Shown here: positions 23,334-31,310 of the stretch, one piece after another
How the letters are laid out: every line of letters starts with the position of its first letter
How positions within the stretch are numbered: position 1 is the stretch's first letter
Assembly: GCA_038205135.1 (NCBI GenBank)
Contig: JBBRCF010000016.1
Coordinates: 1-39,947, forward strand
Source: UBA9554 sp038205135
Lineage (GTDB): Bacteria; Pseudomonadota; Alphaproteobacteria; Rhodobacterales; Rhodobacteraceae
DNA length: 39,947 nt
Reading direction: 5' to 3'
The notes under the pieces: generated by a model
Seen by the model: only the letters and a program-made list of their open reading frames with translations
Told to the model about the DNA's origin: nothing
The model's database searches: none
Made by a program: the position numbers and the translations under genes

Positions 23334-23664
23334 GGTCTGCCGATCCTCTTGGTTTTGGCGGGTTGGCGTCTATCAGGGGCGACGTAGCATGTGGCGCCGG
23401 GCATGTCAGGTCGGTTTTTCCCGAACGGGCCGCGGCGCGACAGGATCGGGGCAGATTCTCGCGCATCCGCGACGCCAGGCGTGCATCGCCGCCTTCCTGT
23501 TCAACCGCACGTGAATTTCGGGGAAACCGGAAATGATGACGGGGGACCCGATGGACCCCCCGCTCGTTTACTCCCTGCCGGACCGGCCGACATATGAATG
23601 TTACGGTAAGACGAAAAACGGGCTCCGTCAATCGGGTTTGCCCGCCATCCCGATGCAGACAAAC
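23334..23664. other. Spacer with no gene recognised
   Basis: Short frames on both strands here lack ribosome sites and recognisable protein. On the minus strand a GC hairpin (CGGGGG...CCCCCG around 23540-23562) has no T-tract. The ialB promoter should be in the left part, but I see no convincing boxes. Confidence 0.5.
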
Positions 23665-23742
23665 GAAAAAAGGCCGCACCCGAAGGCGCGGCCAGTCTGA
23701 CAGGGAGGAAGTCAACCCGAAGCGAAGAGGACATGACGCCCC
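23665..23742 (-). ncRNA. mmgR: MmgR-like small RNA (alpha-r8/suhB Rfam type) with anti-SD loop
   Basis: On the minus strand a TAATCT -10 (23753-23748) would start an RNA near 23741-23742. It ends at a strong terminator: GGCCGCGCC, UUCG tetraloop, GGUGCGGCC, six Us (23693-23666). The length of about 77 nt is that of MmgR. Between them UUGAC and GUCAG form a stem that presents UUCCUCCCU in its loop, complementary to ribosome binding sites. A UUUCCUCCCU core is, as I recall, the ultraconserved mark of the MmgR family, an Hfq-bound sRNA tied to polyhydroxybutyrate accumulation in Sinorhizobium. An upstream CCUCUUCGCUUCGG segment also fits. The family call rests on memory; the terminator and loop are seen directly. 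Confidence 0.68.
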
Positions 23743-23822
23743 GGGCAAGATTAACTCTGGCATGCAGGGGTTAAGGATGTATTTTCGCGACGGACCCGGA
23801 TTTCCAGTGAAAGGACAGACCA

Positions 23823-25445
23823 GTGACCGACAGCATCTTCATCGGGGGCGGCGGCGAGAATTACGCCACGCCGCAGCACCTGCTTTTGGGGCTGGCAAAC
23901 CGTCACGGCCTGATCGCGGGGGCCACCGGCACCGGCAAGACGGTGACGCTTCAAATCCTGGCCGAAGGGTTTTCCGCCGCGGGCGTGCCGGTGGTGATGT
24001 CGGACATCAAGGGCGATCTGGCGGGCCTCAGCATGGCGGGGGATCCGGCGCACAAACTGCACCAGCCGTTCATGGATCGCAGCGCCAAGATCGGCCTGAC
24101 CGATTTCGCCTATGGCGCGTTTCCCGTCATGTTCTGGGATCTGTTCGGGCAACAAGGCCATCCAGTGCGCACGACGGTGTCGGAAATGGGGCCGCTGCTG
24201 ATTTCGCGCCTGCTGGAACTGACCGAGGCGCAGGAGGGCATCCTGAACATCGCGTTCCGGATGGCGGACGAAGAAGGCCTGCCGCTGCTGGACCTGAAGG
24301 ACCTGCAATCCATGCTGGTCTGGCTGGGCGAAAACGCCAAGGACCTGTCGCTTCGCTATGGCAATATCGCGGTGGCGTCGGTGGGCGCGATCCAGCGGCG
24401 GCTGTTGGTGCTGGAAAATCAGGGGGCGGCGGCGTTCTTTGGCGAACCGGCGCTGGATCTGGCCGATCTTATGCGCATCGCGCCTGACGGCCGTGGCATG
24501 GTCAATATTCTGGCGGCGGACAAGCTGATGCAGTCGCCGCGGCTGTATGCGACGTTCCTGTTGTGGCTGCTGTCGGAACTGTTCGAGGACTTGCCCGAGG
24601 TCGGCGACCCGGCAAAACCGAAACTGGTGTTCTTTTTCGACGAGGCGCATCTGTTGTTCGACGACGCGCCAAAGGCCTTGGTCGACAAGGTGGAACAGGT
24701 CGCGCGCCTGATCCGGTCCAAGGGCGTGGGGGTGTATTTCATCACGCAGAACCCGGCCGATGTGCCGGAAAACATTCTGGGCCAACTGGGCAACCGGGTG
24801 CAGCACGCGCTGCGCGCGTTCACCGCCAAGGACCAGAAGGCGCTGCGGCAGGCCTCTGAAACCTATCGCCCCAACCCGCGTTTCAATACCGAGGACACCA
24901 TCCGCGATGTCGGTGTCGGCGAGGCGCTGACCTCGGTGCTGGAAAAAAAGGGCAACCCCGGCGTGGTGGAACGCACGCTGATCCGCCCGCCGTCGTCGCG
25001 GGTGGGGCCGATATCAGGCGCGGAACGCGCCAGCGTCATGGCCGGATCGCTGGTCGCAGGGAAATACGACACGTCGTTTGACCGGCTGTCCGCGCATGAA
25101 ATGCTGCGTGAACGCGCGGACCGGGCGGCGGACGCGGCGGCGCGGGCCGAACAGGACGCGGTCCGGCTGGAGGCCGAAGCCGCCCGGCGCAGCGAAGAAG
25201 ACAAATGGCGCAAGGAAGAAGACAAGCGTCTGGAACGGGAACGTCGGGCGGCGGAACAGGAATACGCCCGCGCGCGCCGCTATGATCCGACGCCGCGCCG
25301 GACCACGCCCGCGCGCCGCAGCACCACGCGCGAACCCGACAGTCTGGGCGAGGCTTTGGGCAAGGCGGTGATGAAGGAACTGGGCGGCACCACCGGCAAG
25401 CGCATCGTGCGCGGCATTCTGGGCGGGTTTTTCAAGTCGCGCTGA
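23823..25445 (+). CDS. HerA/YjgR-type helicase-like ATPase (DUF853)
   Basis: This 540-residue P-loop ATPase belongs to the DUF853/YjgR family, related to HerA and FtsK. It has Walker A GATGTGKT (33-40), Walker B LVFFFDEAHLLFDD (about 268-281), and ITQNPADVPENILGQLGNR downstream, which includes the family's sensor region. A long charged, probably coiled-coil tail (about 425-500, many Arg, Glu and Ala) precedes a C-terminal Gly/Arg patch (GKRIVRGILGGF). The GTG start at 23823 has AAAGGA 8 bases upstream. The cellular role of YjgR proteins is not settled; there is no NurA or other HerA partner next to it. Confidence 0.88.
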   Translation: MTDSIFIGGGGENYATPQHLLLGLANRHGLIAGATGTGKTVTLQILAEGFSAAGVPVVMSDIKGDLAGLSMAGDPAHKLHQPFMDRSAKIGLTDFAYGAFPVMFWDLFGQQGHPVRTTVSEMGPLLISRLLELTEAQEGILNIAFRMADEEGLPLLDLKDLQSMLVWLGENAKDLSLRYGNIAVASVGAIQRRLLVLENQGAAAFFGEPALDLADLMRIAPDGRGMVNILAADKLMQSPRLYATFLLWLLSELFEDLPEVGDPAKPKLVFFFDEAHLLFDDAPKALVDKVEQVARLIRSKGVGVYFITQNPADVPENILGQLGNRVQHALRAFTAKDQKALRQASETYRPNPRFNTEDTIRDVGVGEALTSVLEKKGNPGVVERTLIRPPSSRVGPISGAERASVMAGSLVAGKYDTSFDRLSAHEMLRERADRAADAAARAEQDAVRLEAEAARRSEEDKWRKEEDKRLERERRAAEQEYARARRYDPTPRRTTPARRSTTREPDSLGEALGKAVMKELGGTTGKRIVRGILGGFFKSR

Positions 25446-25449
25446 TGGG

Positions 25450-25515
25450 GCGGGGTCGAGGGGGGCGCTGCCCCCCGCCCCGGATCAGATCCGGGGCCCC
25501 CGGGGGTATTTGGAA
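25450..25515. repeat. GC-palindromic intergenic repeat of the type common in Rhodobacteraceae
   Basis: Nested palindromes (GGGGGGC-GCT-GCCCCCC, then CCCCGGATC-A-GATCCGGGG, then CCCCCGGGGG) are followed by GTATTTGGAAACCGAAGAAG. I recall this arrangement, a GC-rich palindrome ending in a GGTATTT-GGA-AGAAG-like tail, as a frequent REP-like element between genes in Rhodobacteraceae. I see only one copy in this window. Confidence 0.55.
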
Positions 25516-25523
25516 ACCGAAGA

Positions 25524-25549
25524 AGCCGGGGGCCGTCATGTTCCCGGCT
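25524..25549. terminator. Hairpin between HerA-like gene and livM
   Basis: AGCCGGG, a 12-base loop, CCCGGCT. TCTTCGGTTT follows on the minus strand (end of the liv operon) and GATTTTG on the plus strand. A modest two-way terminator for the converging genes. Confidence 0.5.
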
Positions 25550-25561
25550 GATTTTGCCGGC

Positions 25562-26869
25562 TTATCTTTCGGGGATCAGGCCACGCGGGCTGAACCGCAG
25601 CACCAACAGCAGCAGCAACCCCATTGTGAACAACCGCATGTGGGCGGCACTGTCGATCATGTGGGTTTTCAGCGGGCCGTCGGCCATGCCGAGGGTGATC
25701 GTCTGCATCAACAGATTGCCCAGCGGCTCGACCTGTATCCACAGAAACCATATCAGAAACCCGCCGAGAACCGCGCCCCAGTTGTTGCCCGATCCTCCGA
25801 CGATCACCATCACCCAGACGAGGAAGGTGAACCGCAGCGGCTGATAGCTGCCCGGTGTCAATTGCCCGTCCAGAGAGGTCATCATCGCACCCGCGATCCC
25901 GACGATGGCGGATCCCAGCACGAAAACCTGCAGATGCCGCGCGGTGACATTCTTGCCCATCGCGCTGGCCGCGACTTCGTTGTCGCGGATCGCACGCATC
26001 AACCGGCCCCAAGGCGAATGCCGCGCCCGTTCGGTCAGCCAGAATAGCAGCGCCAGCACGATGGCGAACAGCACGGTATACAGCAGTTGCACCCAGAGCG
26101 TGGAGGCCGTGGTGGGGTCCAGCCCCAGCTGGACGGCCTGTGCAAGGAAGGCGGGGTCCTGCTGCAGGTCCACCTCCAGCGGGACGGGCGAGGGACGGGG
26201 CAGGCCGGTGACGTTTTTCACGCCGCGCGCCAGCCAGTCTTCGTTTTTCATAACGGCGATGACGATTTCGGCGATCCCCAGCGTTGCAATGGCCAGGTAA
26301 TCGGACCGCAGACCCAGCGCGGTCTTGCCGATCACCCAGGCCGCGCCCGCCGCCAGTACGCCGCCCACCGGCCAGGCCCACAGCGCGGGCAGACCCAGCC
26401 CGCCGATGTTGCCGGCGGAGGCGGGGTTGTTGGTTTCAATCACCGCCACGGCAGGATCGAACACGGCACGGAAGATGAAGAAGCCCGCAATCAGCGTCAG
26501 CGTGACTGCCAGCCCGCGCATCCGCCCCTTGGGCAACAGCCGCCAGACCAGAATTGCGACACCGATGGCGCCCGCCCCCAGCAACAGCGCGCCCAGCACC
26601 CGCAATGCGGCCCCCGTCGTCACCCCCGCCACGGGGGCCGAAGAGACCAGCACAGTCGCCAGCCCCCCAAGGGCCACAAAACCCATGATCCCGGCGTTGA
26701 ACAGTCCGGCAAATCCCCATTGCAGGTTCACGCCCAGCGCCATGATGGCCGAAATCAGCCCCATGTTCAGGATGAGCAGCGTCGAGTTCCAGGATTGCAG
26801 CACGCCTGTCATCACCAGCATCAGTGCGACGGCGGCAAACAGCAGCGGTGTCTTGATGCGGTCGGTCAT
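25562..26869 (-). CDS. livM: Branched-chain amino acid ABC transporter permease
   Basis: This is the LivM-type inner membrane permease, the last gene of the liv operon. The 435-residue protein has about ten membrane segments. The family hallmark is the EAA-like loop in the second half, GRLMRAIRDNEVAASAMGKNV, and VWVMVIVGGSGNNWGAVLGG follows. RSDYLAIATLGIAEI is typical of LivM. An extra hydrophobic insert near residues 85-160 makes it longer than E. coli-type LivM domains, as is common in roseobacters. The ATG overlaps the livH stop by 4 bases. Confidence 0.93.
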   Translation of the reverse strand: MTDRIKTPLLFAAVALMLVMTGVLQSWNSTLLILNMGLISAIMALGVNLQWGFAGLFNAGIMGFVALGGLATVLVSSAPVAGVTTGAALRVLGALLLGAGAIGVAILVWRLLPKGRMRGLAVTLTLIAGFFIFRAVFDPAVAVIETNNPASAGNIGGLGLPALWAWPVGGVLAAGAAWVIGKTALGLRSDYLAIATLGIAEIVIAVMKNEDWLARGVKNVTGLPRPSPVPLEVDLQQDPAFLAQAVQLGLDPTTASTLWVQLLYTVLFAIVLALLFWLTERARHSPWGRLMRAIRDNEVAASAMGKNVTARHLQVFVLGSAIVGIAGAMMTSLDGQLTPGSYQPLRFTFLVWVMVIVGGSGNNWGAVLGGFLIWFLWIQVEPLGNLLMQTITLGMADGPLKTHMIDSAAHMRLFTMGLLLLLVLRFSPRGLIPER

Positions 26870-27876
26870 ACCGATTTCCCCTGAAACAACCCGGTGGGTT
26901 TGAACAGCAGCACGATCAGCAGAATGCCGAAACTGACCGCGAATTTGTAGTCGGTGGACAGCAGTTGCACCAAACCCTCGGGTTCCAGACTTTCGGGCAG
27001 GAGGTGGCCAAGCACCTTTTTCCAGGCATAGGTCACGCCGACTTCGGAAAACGCGATGACGAAACCGCCCGCGATGGCCCCCAGCGGATTGCCGAGGCCA
27101 CCAACGATGGCAGCGGCAAAGAACGGCAGCAACAGCTGGAAATAGGTGAACGGTTTGAACGTCTTGTCGAGGCCATAGAGCGTGCCCGCGATCACGGTCA
27201 GCGCCGCGACGATGATCCAGGTGACGCGGACCACGCGTTCGGGGTTGATGCCTGACAGCAGCGCCAGATCCTCGTTGTCGGAAAACGCCCGCATCGATTT
27301 GCCGGTGCGGGTGCGGTTCAGGAACCAGAACAACGCCCAGACCGACAGGCCCGCCGTCACGATGGTGATCACGGTCGAGGTGCGCAGCGTCAGTGCTTCG
27401 GACAGGCCGGTCGTTTCGCGCCAGGTGGCAGCCGAAATGACAAAGCGCGCGCCATCGGCAAAATTCTGGTCATCCGGGCCGATGATCAGCCGCACTACGC
27501 CGTTCATGATGAACATCACGCCAAGCGAGGCCATTACGACGATGATCGGGTCGACCTTTTTCTCGCGGTAATAGCGGTACACCACGCGGTCGGTGCCCAG
27601 CATGAACAGGGCGGTGATCGCGATGCCCAGCGGCAGCGCCAAGAGCGCGGTGGGCAGCGGCGCGATGCTGGCCCCCAGCGCCTGCAGACCCCAGGTCAGC
27701 AGGATCACCACCATGGTTCCGAACGCCATGGTGTCGCCATGGGCAAAGTTGGAAAACCGCAGGATGCCATAGACCAGCGTGACCCCCAGCGCGCCCAATG
27801 CGAGCTGGCTGCCATAGGCGATGCCGGGGATCAGCACGAAATTCGCCAGTGCGACGATCGCGTTTATCGGGTCCAT
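26866..27876 (-). CDS. livH: Branched-chain amino acid ABC transporter permease
   Basis: This LivH-type permease has 336 residues and about eight membrane segments. Typical stretches are GALGVTLVYGILRFSNFAHG near the N-terminus and the coupling loop GKSMRAFSDNEDLALLSGIN. It pairs with LivM to form the channel. The ATG at 27876 shares a base with the stop of the upstream small gene (TGATG), so translation is coupled through that gene. The frame stays open upstream, but only as antisense or out-of-frame sequence over the small gene. Confidence 0.94.
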   Translation of the reverse strand: MDPINAIVALANFVLIPGIAYGSQLALGALGVTLVYGILRFSNFAHGDTMAFGTMVVILLTWGLQALGASIAPLPTALLALPLGIAITALFMLGTDRVVYRYYREKKVDPIIVVMASLGVMFIMNGVVRLIIGPDDQNFADGARFVISAATWRETTGLSEALTLRTSTVITIVTAGLSVWALFWFLNRTRTGKSMRAFSDNEDLALLSGINPERVVRVTWIIVAALTVIAGTLYGLDKTFKPFTYFQLLLPFFAAAIVGGLGNPLGAIAGGFVIAFSEVGVTYAWKKVLGHLLPESLEPEGLVQLLSTDYKFAVSFGILLIVLLFKPTGLFQGKSV

Positions 27877-28271
27877 CAGCGTAGCTCCCCGCATTGGCCG
27901 TGATAGCTGATCGCCATCGGTTCCTTGAAGAAATGCACCGAATAGCGCGCGCTGCCCTGCGGTGCGACGGTCAGCAGATGGGCGCCGTTCGCGTTGCCAC
28001 CCTGGAACAGAAACCCGCCGGTCTCGAGAGCGTAGCCCCTGCCGGTCAAGGTCTCTGTATCGGTCACAATCTGGAATATCTGCGCCGCGGCATGTTTCTG
28101 GACGACCGTGATCGCATACGCGGTCTCGCCGCACGCCGCGGTCTGGGCGCATTCGAGGGTGAAACCGCAGGTCATCGCGCGTTCGGCCGCGGCGGTCTGG
28201 GCGGCCGCTTGGGCCGCCGGCTGAGTTGCAAGGAGCGCCAGCGCTGGCAGGCATTGGGTCTGCATGATCAT
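27876..28271 (-). CDS. Unknown secreted cysteine-containing protein inside the liv operon
   Basis: This 131-residue protein lies between livF and livH with overlaps on both sides (ATGA and TGATG), so it is a true operon member. It has a probable Sec signal peptide (LPALALLATQPAAQA). The mature part has four cysteines (C35, C41, C47, C127), enough for two disulfides, within TCGFTLECAQTAACGE and the C-terminal GQCGELR. A second ATG at 28265 is better spaced from the GGGGGG ribosome site and may be the real start. I do not recognise the family. A periplasmic accessory to the transporter is inferred only from position. Confidence 0.8.
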   Translation of the reverse strand: MIMQTQCLPALALLATQPAAQAAAQTAAAERAMTCGFTLECAQTAACGETAYAITVVQKHAAAQIFQIVTDTETLTGRGYALETGGFLFQGGNANGAHLLTVAPQGSARYSVHFFKEPMAISYHGQCGELR

Positions 28272-28981
28272 CCCCCCAGAAAGCTTTTGCGCACTTCGGG
28301 GTCGGCCAGCAATTCCTTGCCGGTCCCGGTGTGGGCATTCGCGCCTTGCACCAGGACGTAGGCGCGGTCGGCGATTTCCAGCGCCTGACGCGCGTTCTGT
28401 TCCACCATCAGGACAGGCAGGCCGGTGCGGGCGACCTCGATGATGCGGTCGAACAATTCGTCCATCACGATGGGCGACACGCCCGCCGTGGGTTCATCCA
28501 GCATCAGGACCTTGGGTTGCGTCATCAGCGCGCGGCCCACGGCGACCTGCTGGCGTTGGCCGCCCGACAGTTGGCCGGCCGCCTGATGGCGTTTGTCGCG
28601 CAGGATCGGAAACAAGGTGAACACCTGTTCCAGCGTGCCCCGGTAGTCGTCGTTGCGGATGAAGGCGCCCATTTCCAGGTTTTCCTCGACCGTCATCGAC
28701 GTGAAGATGTTCTGGGTCTGCGGCACGAACCCCATGCCCTTGATGACGCGCTGCTGGGGTGACAAGGCAGAGATATCCTCGCCATCCAGCAACACCCGGC
28801 CCGCATGCAGGTTCAGCATGCCGAACACCGCCTTCATCGCGGTGGATTTGCCGGCGCCATTGGGCCCGACGATCACGGCAATTTCGCCCGGGTTCACCGC
28901 GATGGTGCAATCGTTCAGGATCGCCGGGCCCTTGCCATAGCCGCCCGTCATGCCCTCGCCGATCAGAAAAGGCGCGCTCAT
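28268..28981 (-). CDS. livF: Branched-chain amino acid ABC transporter ATP-binding protein
   Basis: This 237-residue ATPase has Walker A GPNGAGKST (about 38-46), the signature LSGGQRQQVAVGRAL, Walker B VLMLDEPTAGVSP and the LivF-like ending VLMVEQNARQALEIADRAYVL. It energises import together with LivG. The ATG overlaps the livG stop (ATGA), and its own stop overlaps the next start. Confidence 0.95.
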   Translation of the reverse strand: MSAPFLIGEGMTGGYGKGPAILNDCTIAVNPGEIAVIVGPNGAGKSTAMKAVFGMLNLHAGRVLLDGEDISALSPQQRVIKGMGFVPQTQNIFTSMTVEENLEMGAFIRNDDYRGTLEQVFTLFPILRDKRHQAAGQLSGGQRQQVAVGRALMTQPKVLMLDEPTAGVSPIVMDELFDRIIEVARTGLPVLMVEQNARQALEIADRAYVLVQGANAHTGTGKELLADPEVRKSFLGG

Positions 28982-29772
28982 GCGATCTTGTCCTTGTTCT
29001 GCATATCCTTGTTTTTCAGGCCGGTGCCCAGATAGGCCTCGATCACCTGTTCATTGGCCTTGATCTCGTCCAGGCTGCCTTCGGCCAACACATGGCCCTC
29101 GGCCATGCAGATGACCGGGTCACAGATGCGGCCGATGAAATCCATGTCATGTTCGATGACCACGAACGTATAGCCGCGTTCGCGGTTCAGCCGCACGATG
29201 GCGTCCGCGATGGTGTTCAGCAATGTGCGGTTCACGCCCGCGCCGACCTCGTCCAGAAACACGATCCGCGCGTCGACCATCATGGTGCGGCCCAGTTCCA
29301 GCAGTTTTTTCTGCCCGCCGGAGATCATTCCGGCCTTCTGGTCGGCCAGATGGGAAATCGTCAGAAACTCCAGCACCTCGTCGGCTTTGGTGGCGAGCGC
29401 GCGTTCTTCGTCGGAGATGCGTTTGCGGCCGAACCAGGTGTTCCAGAGCCGTTCACCGGACTGGTCCGCCGGCACCATCATCAGGTTCTCGCGGCAGGTC
29501 ATCGACGAAAATTCATGCGCAATCTGGAACGTGCGCAACAGGCCCTTGTGGAACAACTGGTGTGGGGCCAGCCCGGTGATGTCTTCGCCCATCATGGTGA
29601 CGCGCCCCGAAGTGGGTTTCAGCACGCCCGCGATCACGTTGAACAACGTGGTCTTGCCCGCGCCGTTCGGGCCGATCAATCCGGTGATCGACCCCTGCCG
29701 AATGGTCAGGCTGGCGCCATCGACGGCGCGAAAGCCGCCGAAATGCTTGTGCAGGTTTTCAACCTTGATCAT
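28978..29772 (-). CDS. livG: Branched-chain amino acid ABC transporter ATP-binding protein
   Basis: This 264-residue ATPase starts at ATG 29772 (MIKVENLHKHFGG), GGGGAG just upstream; a GTG one codon earlier is possible. Walker A is GPNGAGKTT (about 37-45), the signature is ISGGQKKLLELGRTMM and Walker B is IVFLDEVGAGVN. The longer insert before the signature distinguishes LivG from LivF. There are 114 bases between the livK stop and this start, with a stable hairpin, so the ATPases are probably expressed at lower levels than the binding protein. Confidence 0.94.
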   Translation of the reverse strand: MIKVENLHKHFGGFRAVDGASLTIRQGSITGLIGPNGAGKTTLFNVIAGVLKPTSGRVTMMGEDITGLAPHQLFHKGLLRTFQIAHEFSSMTCRENLMMVPADQSGERLWNTWFGRKRISDEERALATKADEVLEFLTISHLADQKAGMISGGQKKLLELGRTMMVDARIVFLDEVGAGVNRTLLNTIADAIVRLNRERGYTFVVIEHDMDFIGRICDPVICMAEGHVLAEGSLDEIKANEQVIEAYLGTGLKNKDMQNKDKIA

Positions 29773-29785
29773 CACGCTCCCCGAA

Positions 29786-29829
29786 CGGCTTGAGCCGCTC
29801 TACGCAATTCGGGCGGCTTGTGCCGCTCT
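29786..29829. repeat. Two short palindromic direct repeats before livG
   Basis: CGGCTTGAGCCGCTCT (29786-29801) and CGGCTTGTGCCGCTCT (29814-29829) differ at one base and are 28 bp apart. The first core is a small hairpin (CGGCT-TG-AGCCG). They lie in the livK-livG spacer, and their function is unknown. Confidence 0.5.
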
Positions 29830-29840
29830 CGGAATATGGG

Positions 29841-29866
29841 AACAGCCCGGATTGCTCCGGGCTGTT
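29841..29866 (-). terminator. Stable intercistronic hairpin after livK
   Basis: On the minus strand AACAGCCCGGA, loop GCAA, TCCGGGCTGTT: a perfect 11-bp stem with a GNRA-type tetraloop 20 bases after the livK stop. Only a weak T-rich tail follows. This suits partial termination or 3'-end protection of the livK message, which usually needs to be abundant. Confidence 0.65.
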
Positions 29867-29886
29867 CAACAGATTGAAAGGCGATC

Positions 29887-31083
29887 TTAACGGAACGACT
29901 TCGTGGTGATCTTGCCGTCCACGAATTCGATTTCGCGATAGTTGCCGGCAGATTCGCCCGCGCCGATCAATTCCACGGCCGAGGCGCCGACGTAATCGAT
30001 GTCCTTGCCTTCCTTGATCAATTGCAGCGCCTTTGCCAGTTCGCCGGGCAGGATCAGTTCGCCGGGAGCGTTGGCGATCTCCATTACCTTGGTCGACCAG
30101 ACCTTGCTGTCAGTCGAGCCGGCGGCCTGCATCGCCATCAGGATCAGCGCGGCGGCATCATAGGATTCGGGTGCGAAGGCGCCGGTGCCATCAAACCCTG
30201 CGGCGGTTGCTGCGGCCTGAAACAGAGCCGCGCCATCCGAATCGGTGCCGGGCAGCTGGCCGAAGGATCCGTTCAGTTCCATGCCGAACCGTTCTTCCAG
30301 CGCGGTGCCGACCATGCCGTCTGGCAGCATGAACGTGGTGAATGCGCCCGCGTCCAGTGCGGCACGGATCACGCCCGACCCGCCTTGATCGACGTAACCG
30401 GCAACGACGAGCACATCACCGCCGGCAGCCGCCAGCGCGCCCACTTCGGCGGAATAGTCGGCCTTGCCGTCTTCATGCGCGGCCGACAGCGTCACCTTGC
30501 CGCCGCTTGCCGTGAACGCAGCCTGAAAGCTGTCCGCCAGACCCTTGCCGTAATCGTTGTTGGTATAGGTCAGCGCGACGGTCTTGACCCCGCGTTCGCC
30601 GAGGATTTCGGCCATCACCACGCCCTGGCGGGCATCCGACGGCGCGGTGCGGAAAAACAGCCCGTCGTCTTCGGCGGTGGACAGCGCCGGCGAGGTCGCC
30701 GACGGCGAGATCATCGCCACGCCGTTCGGGCGCGCGACGTTCTGCAGGATCGCGCCGGTGACGCCCGAACAATCCGCACCCATGAAGGCGGAGACGCCGT
30801 CGGAGGTGACCAGACGAGTGGCGGCCGCGGTGGCGGCAGCGGCATCAACACAGGTCGAATCGCCGCGCACGGCGACAGGCATCATGCCGTCCAGAATGCC
30901 GCCTGCGACGACAACTTCGGCGATCGCCATTTCGGCGCCTGCGCCCATGGCGGGTGTGATCGATTCCAACGGGCCGGTGAAGCCCAGGATGATGCCGATC
31001 TTAACTTCTTTCGAGTGTCCGGCGGCGAATGCAGCACCGGTCACAAGCGCGATAGCCGCAGAGGCCAGCAGCAGCTTTTTCAT
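29887..31083 (-). CDS. livK: Periplasmic substrate-binding protein of the liv-type ABC transporter
   Basis: The 398-residue protein starts at ATG 31083 (MKKLLLASAAIALVTG) with GGGGAGAAG upstream; an in-frame start five codons earlier is less likely. It has a Sec signal peptide (cleavage near AFA-AG) and the type I periplasmic fold of the peripla_BP_6 family (IGIILGFTGPLES, FRTAPSDARQGVVMAE, TYTNNDYGKGLADSF). Two cysteines in the N-terminal lobe (STCVDAA, GADCSG) may form a disulfide. The ligand is presumably a branched-chain or other amino acid, but this family also binds amides and aromatic compounds. It heads the operon. Confidence 0.92.
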   Translation of the reverse strand: MKKLLLASAAIALVTGAAFAAGHSKEVKIGIILGFTGPLESITPAMGAGAEMAIAEVVVAGGILDGMMPVAVRGDSTCVDAAAATAAATRLVTSDGVSAFMGADCSGVTGAILQNVARPNGVAMISPSATSPALSTAEDDGLFFRTAPSDARQGVVMAEILGERGVKTVALTYTNNDYGKGLADSFQAAFTASGGKVTLSAAHEDGKADYSAEVGALAAAGGDVLVVAGYVDQGGSGVIRAALDAGAFTTFMLPDGMVGTALEERFGMELNGSFGQLPGTDSDGAALFQAAATAAGFDGTGAFAPESYDAAALILMAMQAAGSTDSKVWSTKVMEIANAPGELILPGELAKALQLIKEGKDIDYVGASAVELIGAGESAGNYREIEFVDGKITTKSFR

Positions 31084-31310
31084 GTTTCTTCTCCCCAAGA
31101 GGTTATGATTGGAACAACGTGTCCGGAGCCGACCGTATGTCGGGTCGTCATAAAAGTGAAGAGGATTGATCCGGGTGCGCCGCCGGGTCAGGTGCTGTGC
31201 TTAAGATGAGGCCAAAGATGGGCCAAAAATGATCCTGTGCTGCCAGTGCTGACATCATCGTGACCTGCAGCCATTTGGGGTGAACGGGCAACTGTGATAT
31301 CCGGATAGGT

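Noticed and set aside
23501..23734. A 77-residue minus-strand frame over the sRNA
   Set aside because: It would read through the strong terminator at 23666-23693 and has no ribosome site; the RNA reading explains the sequence better.
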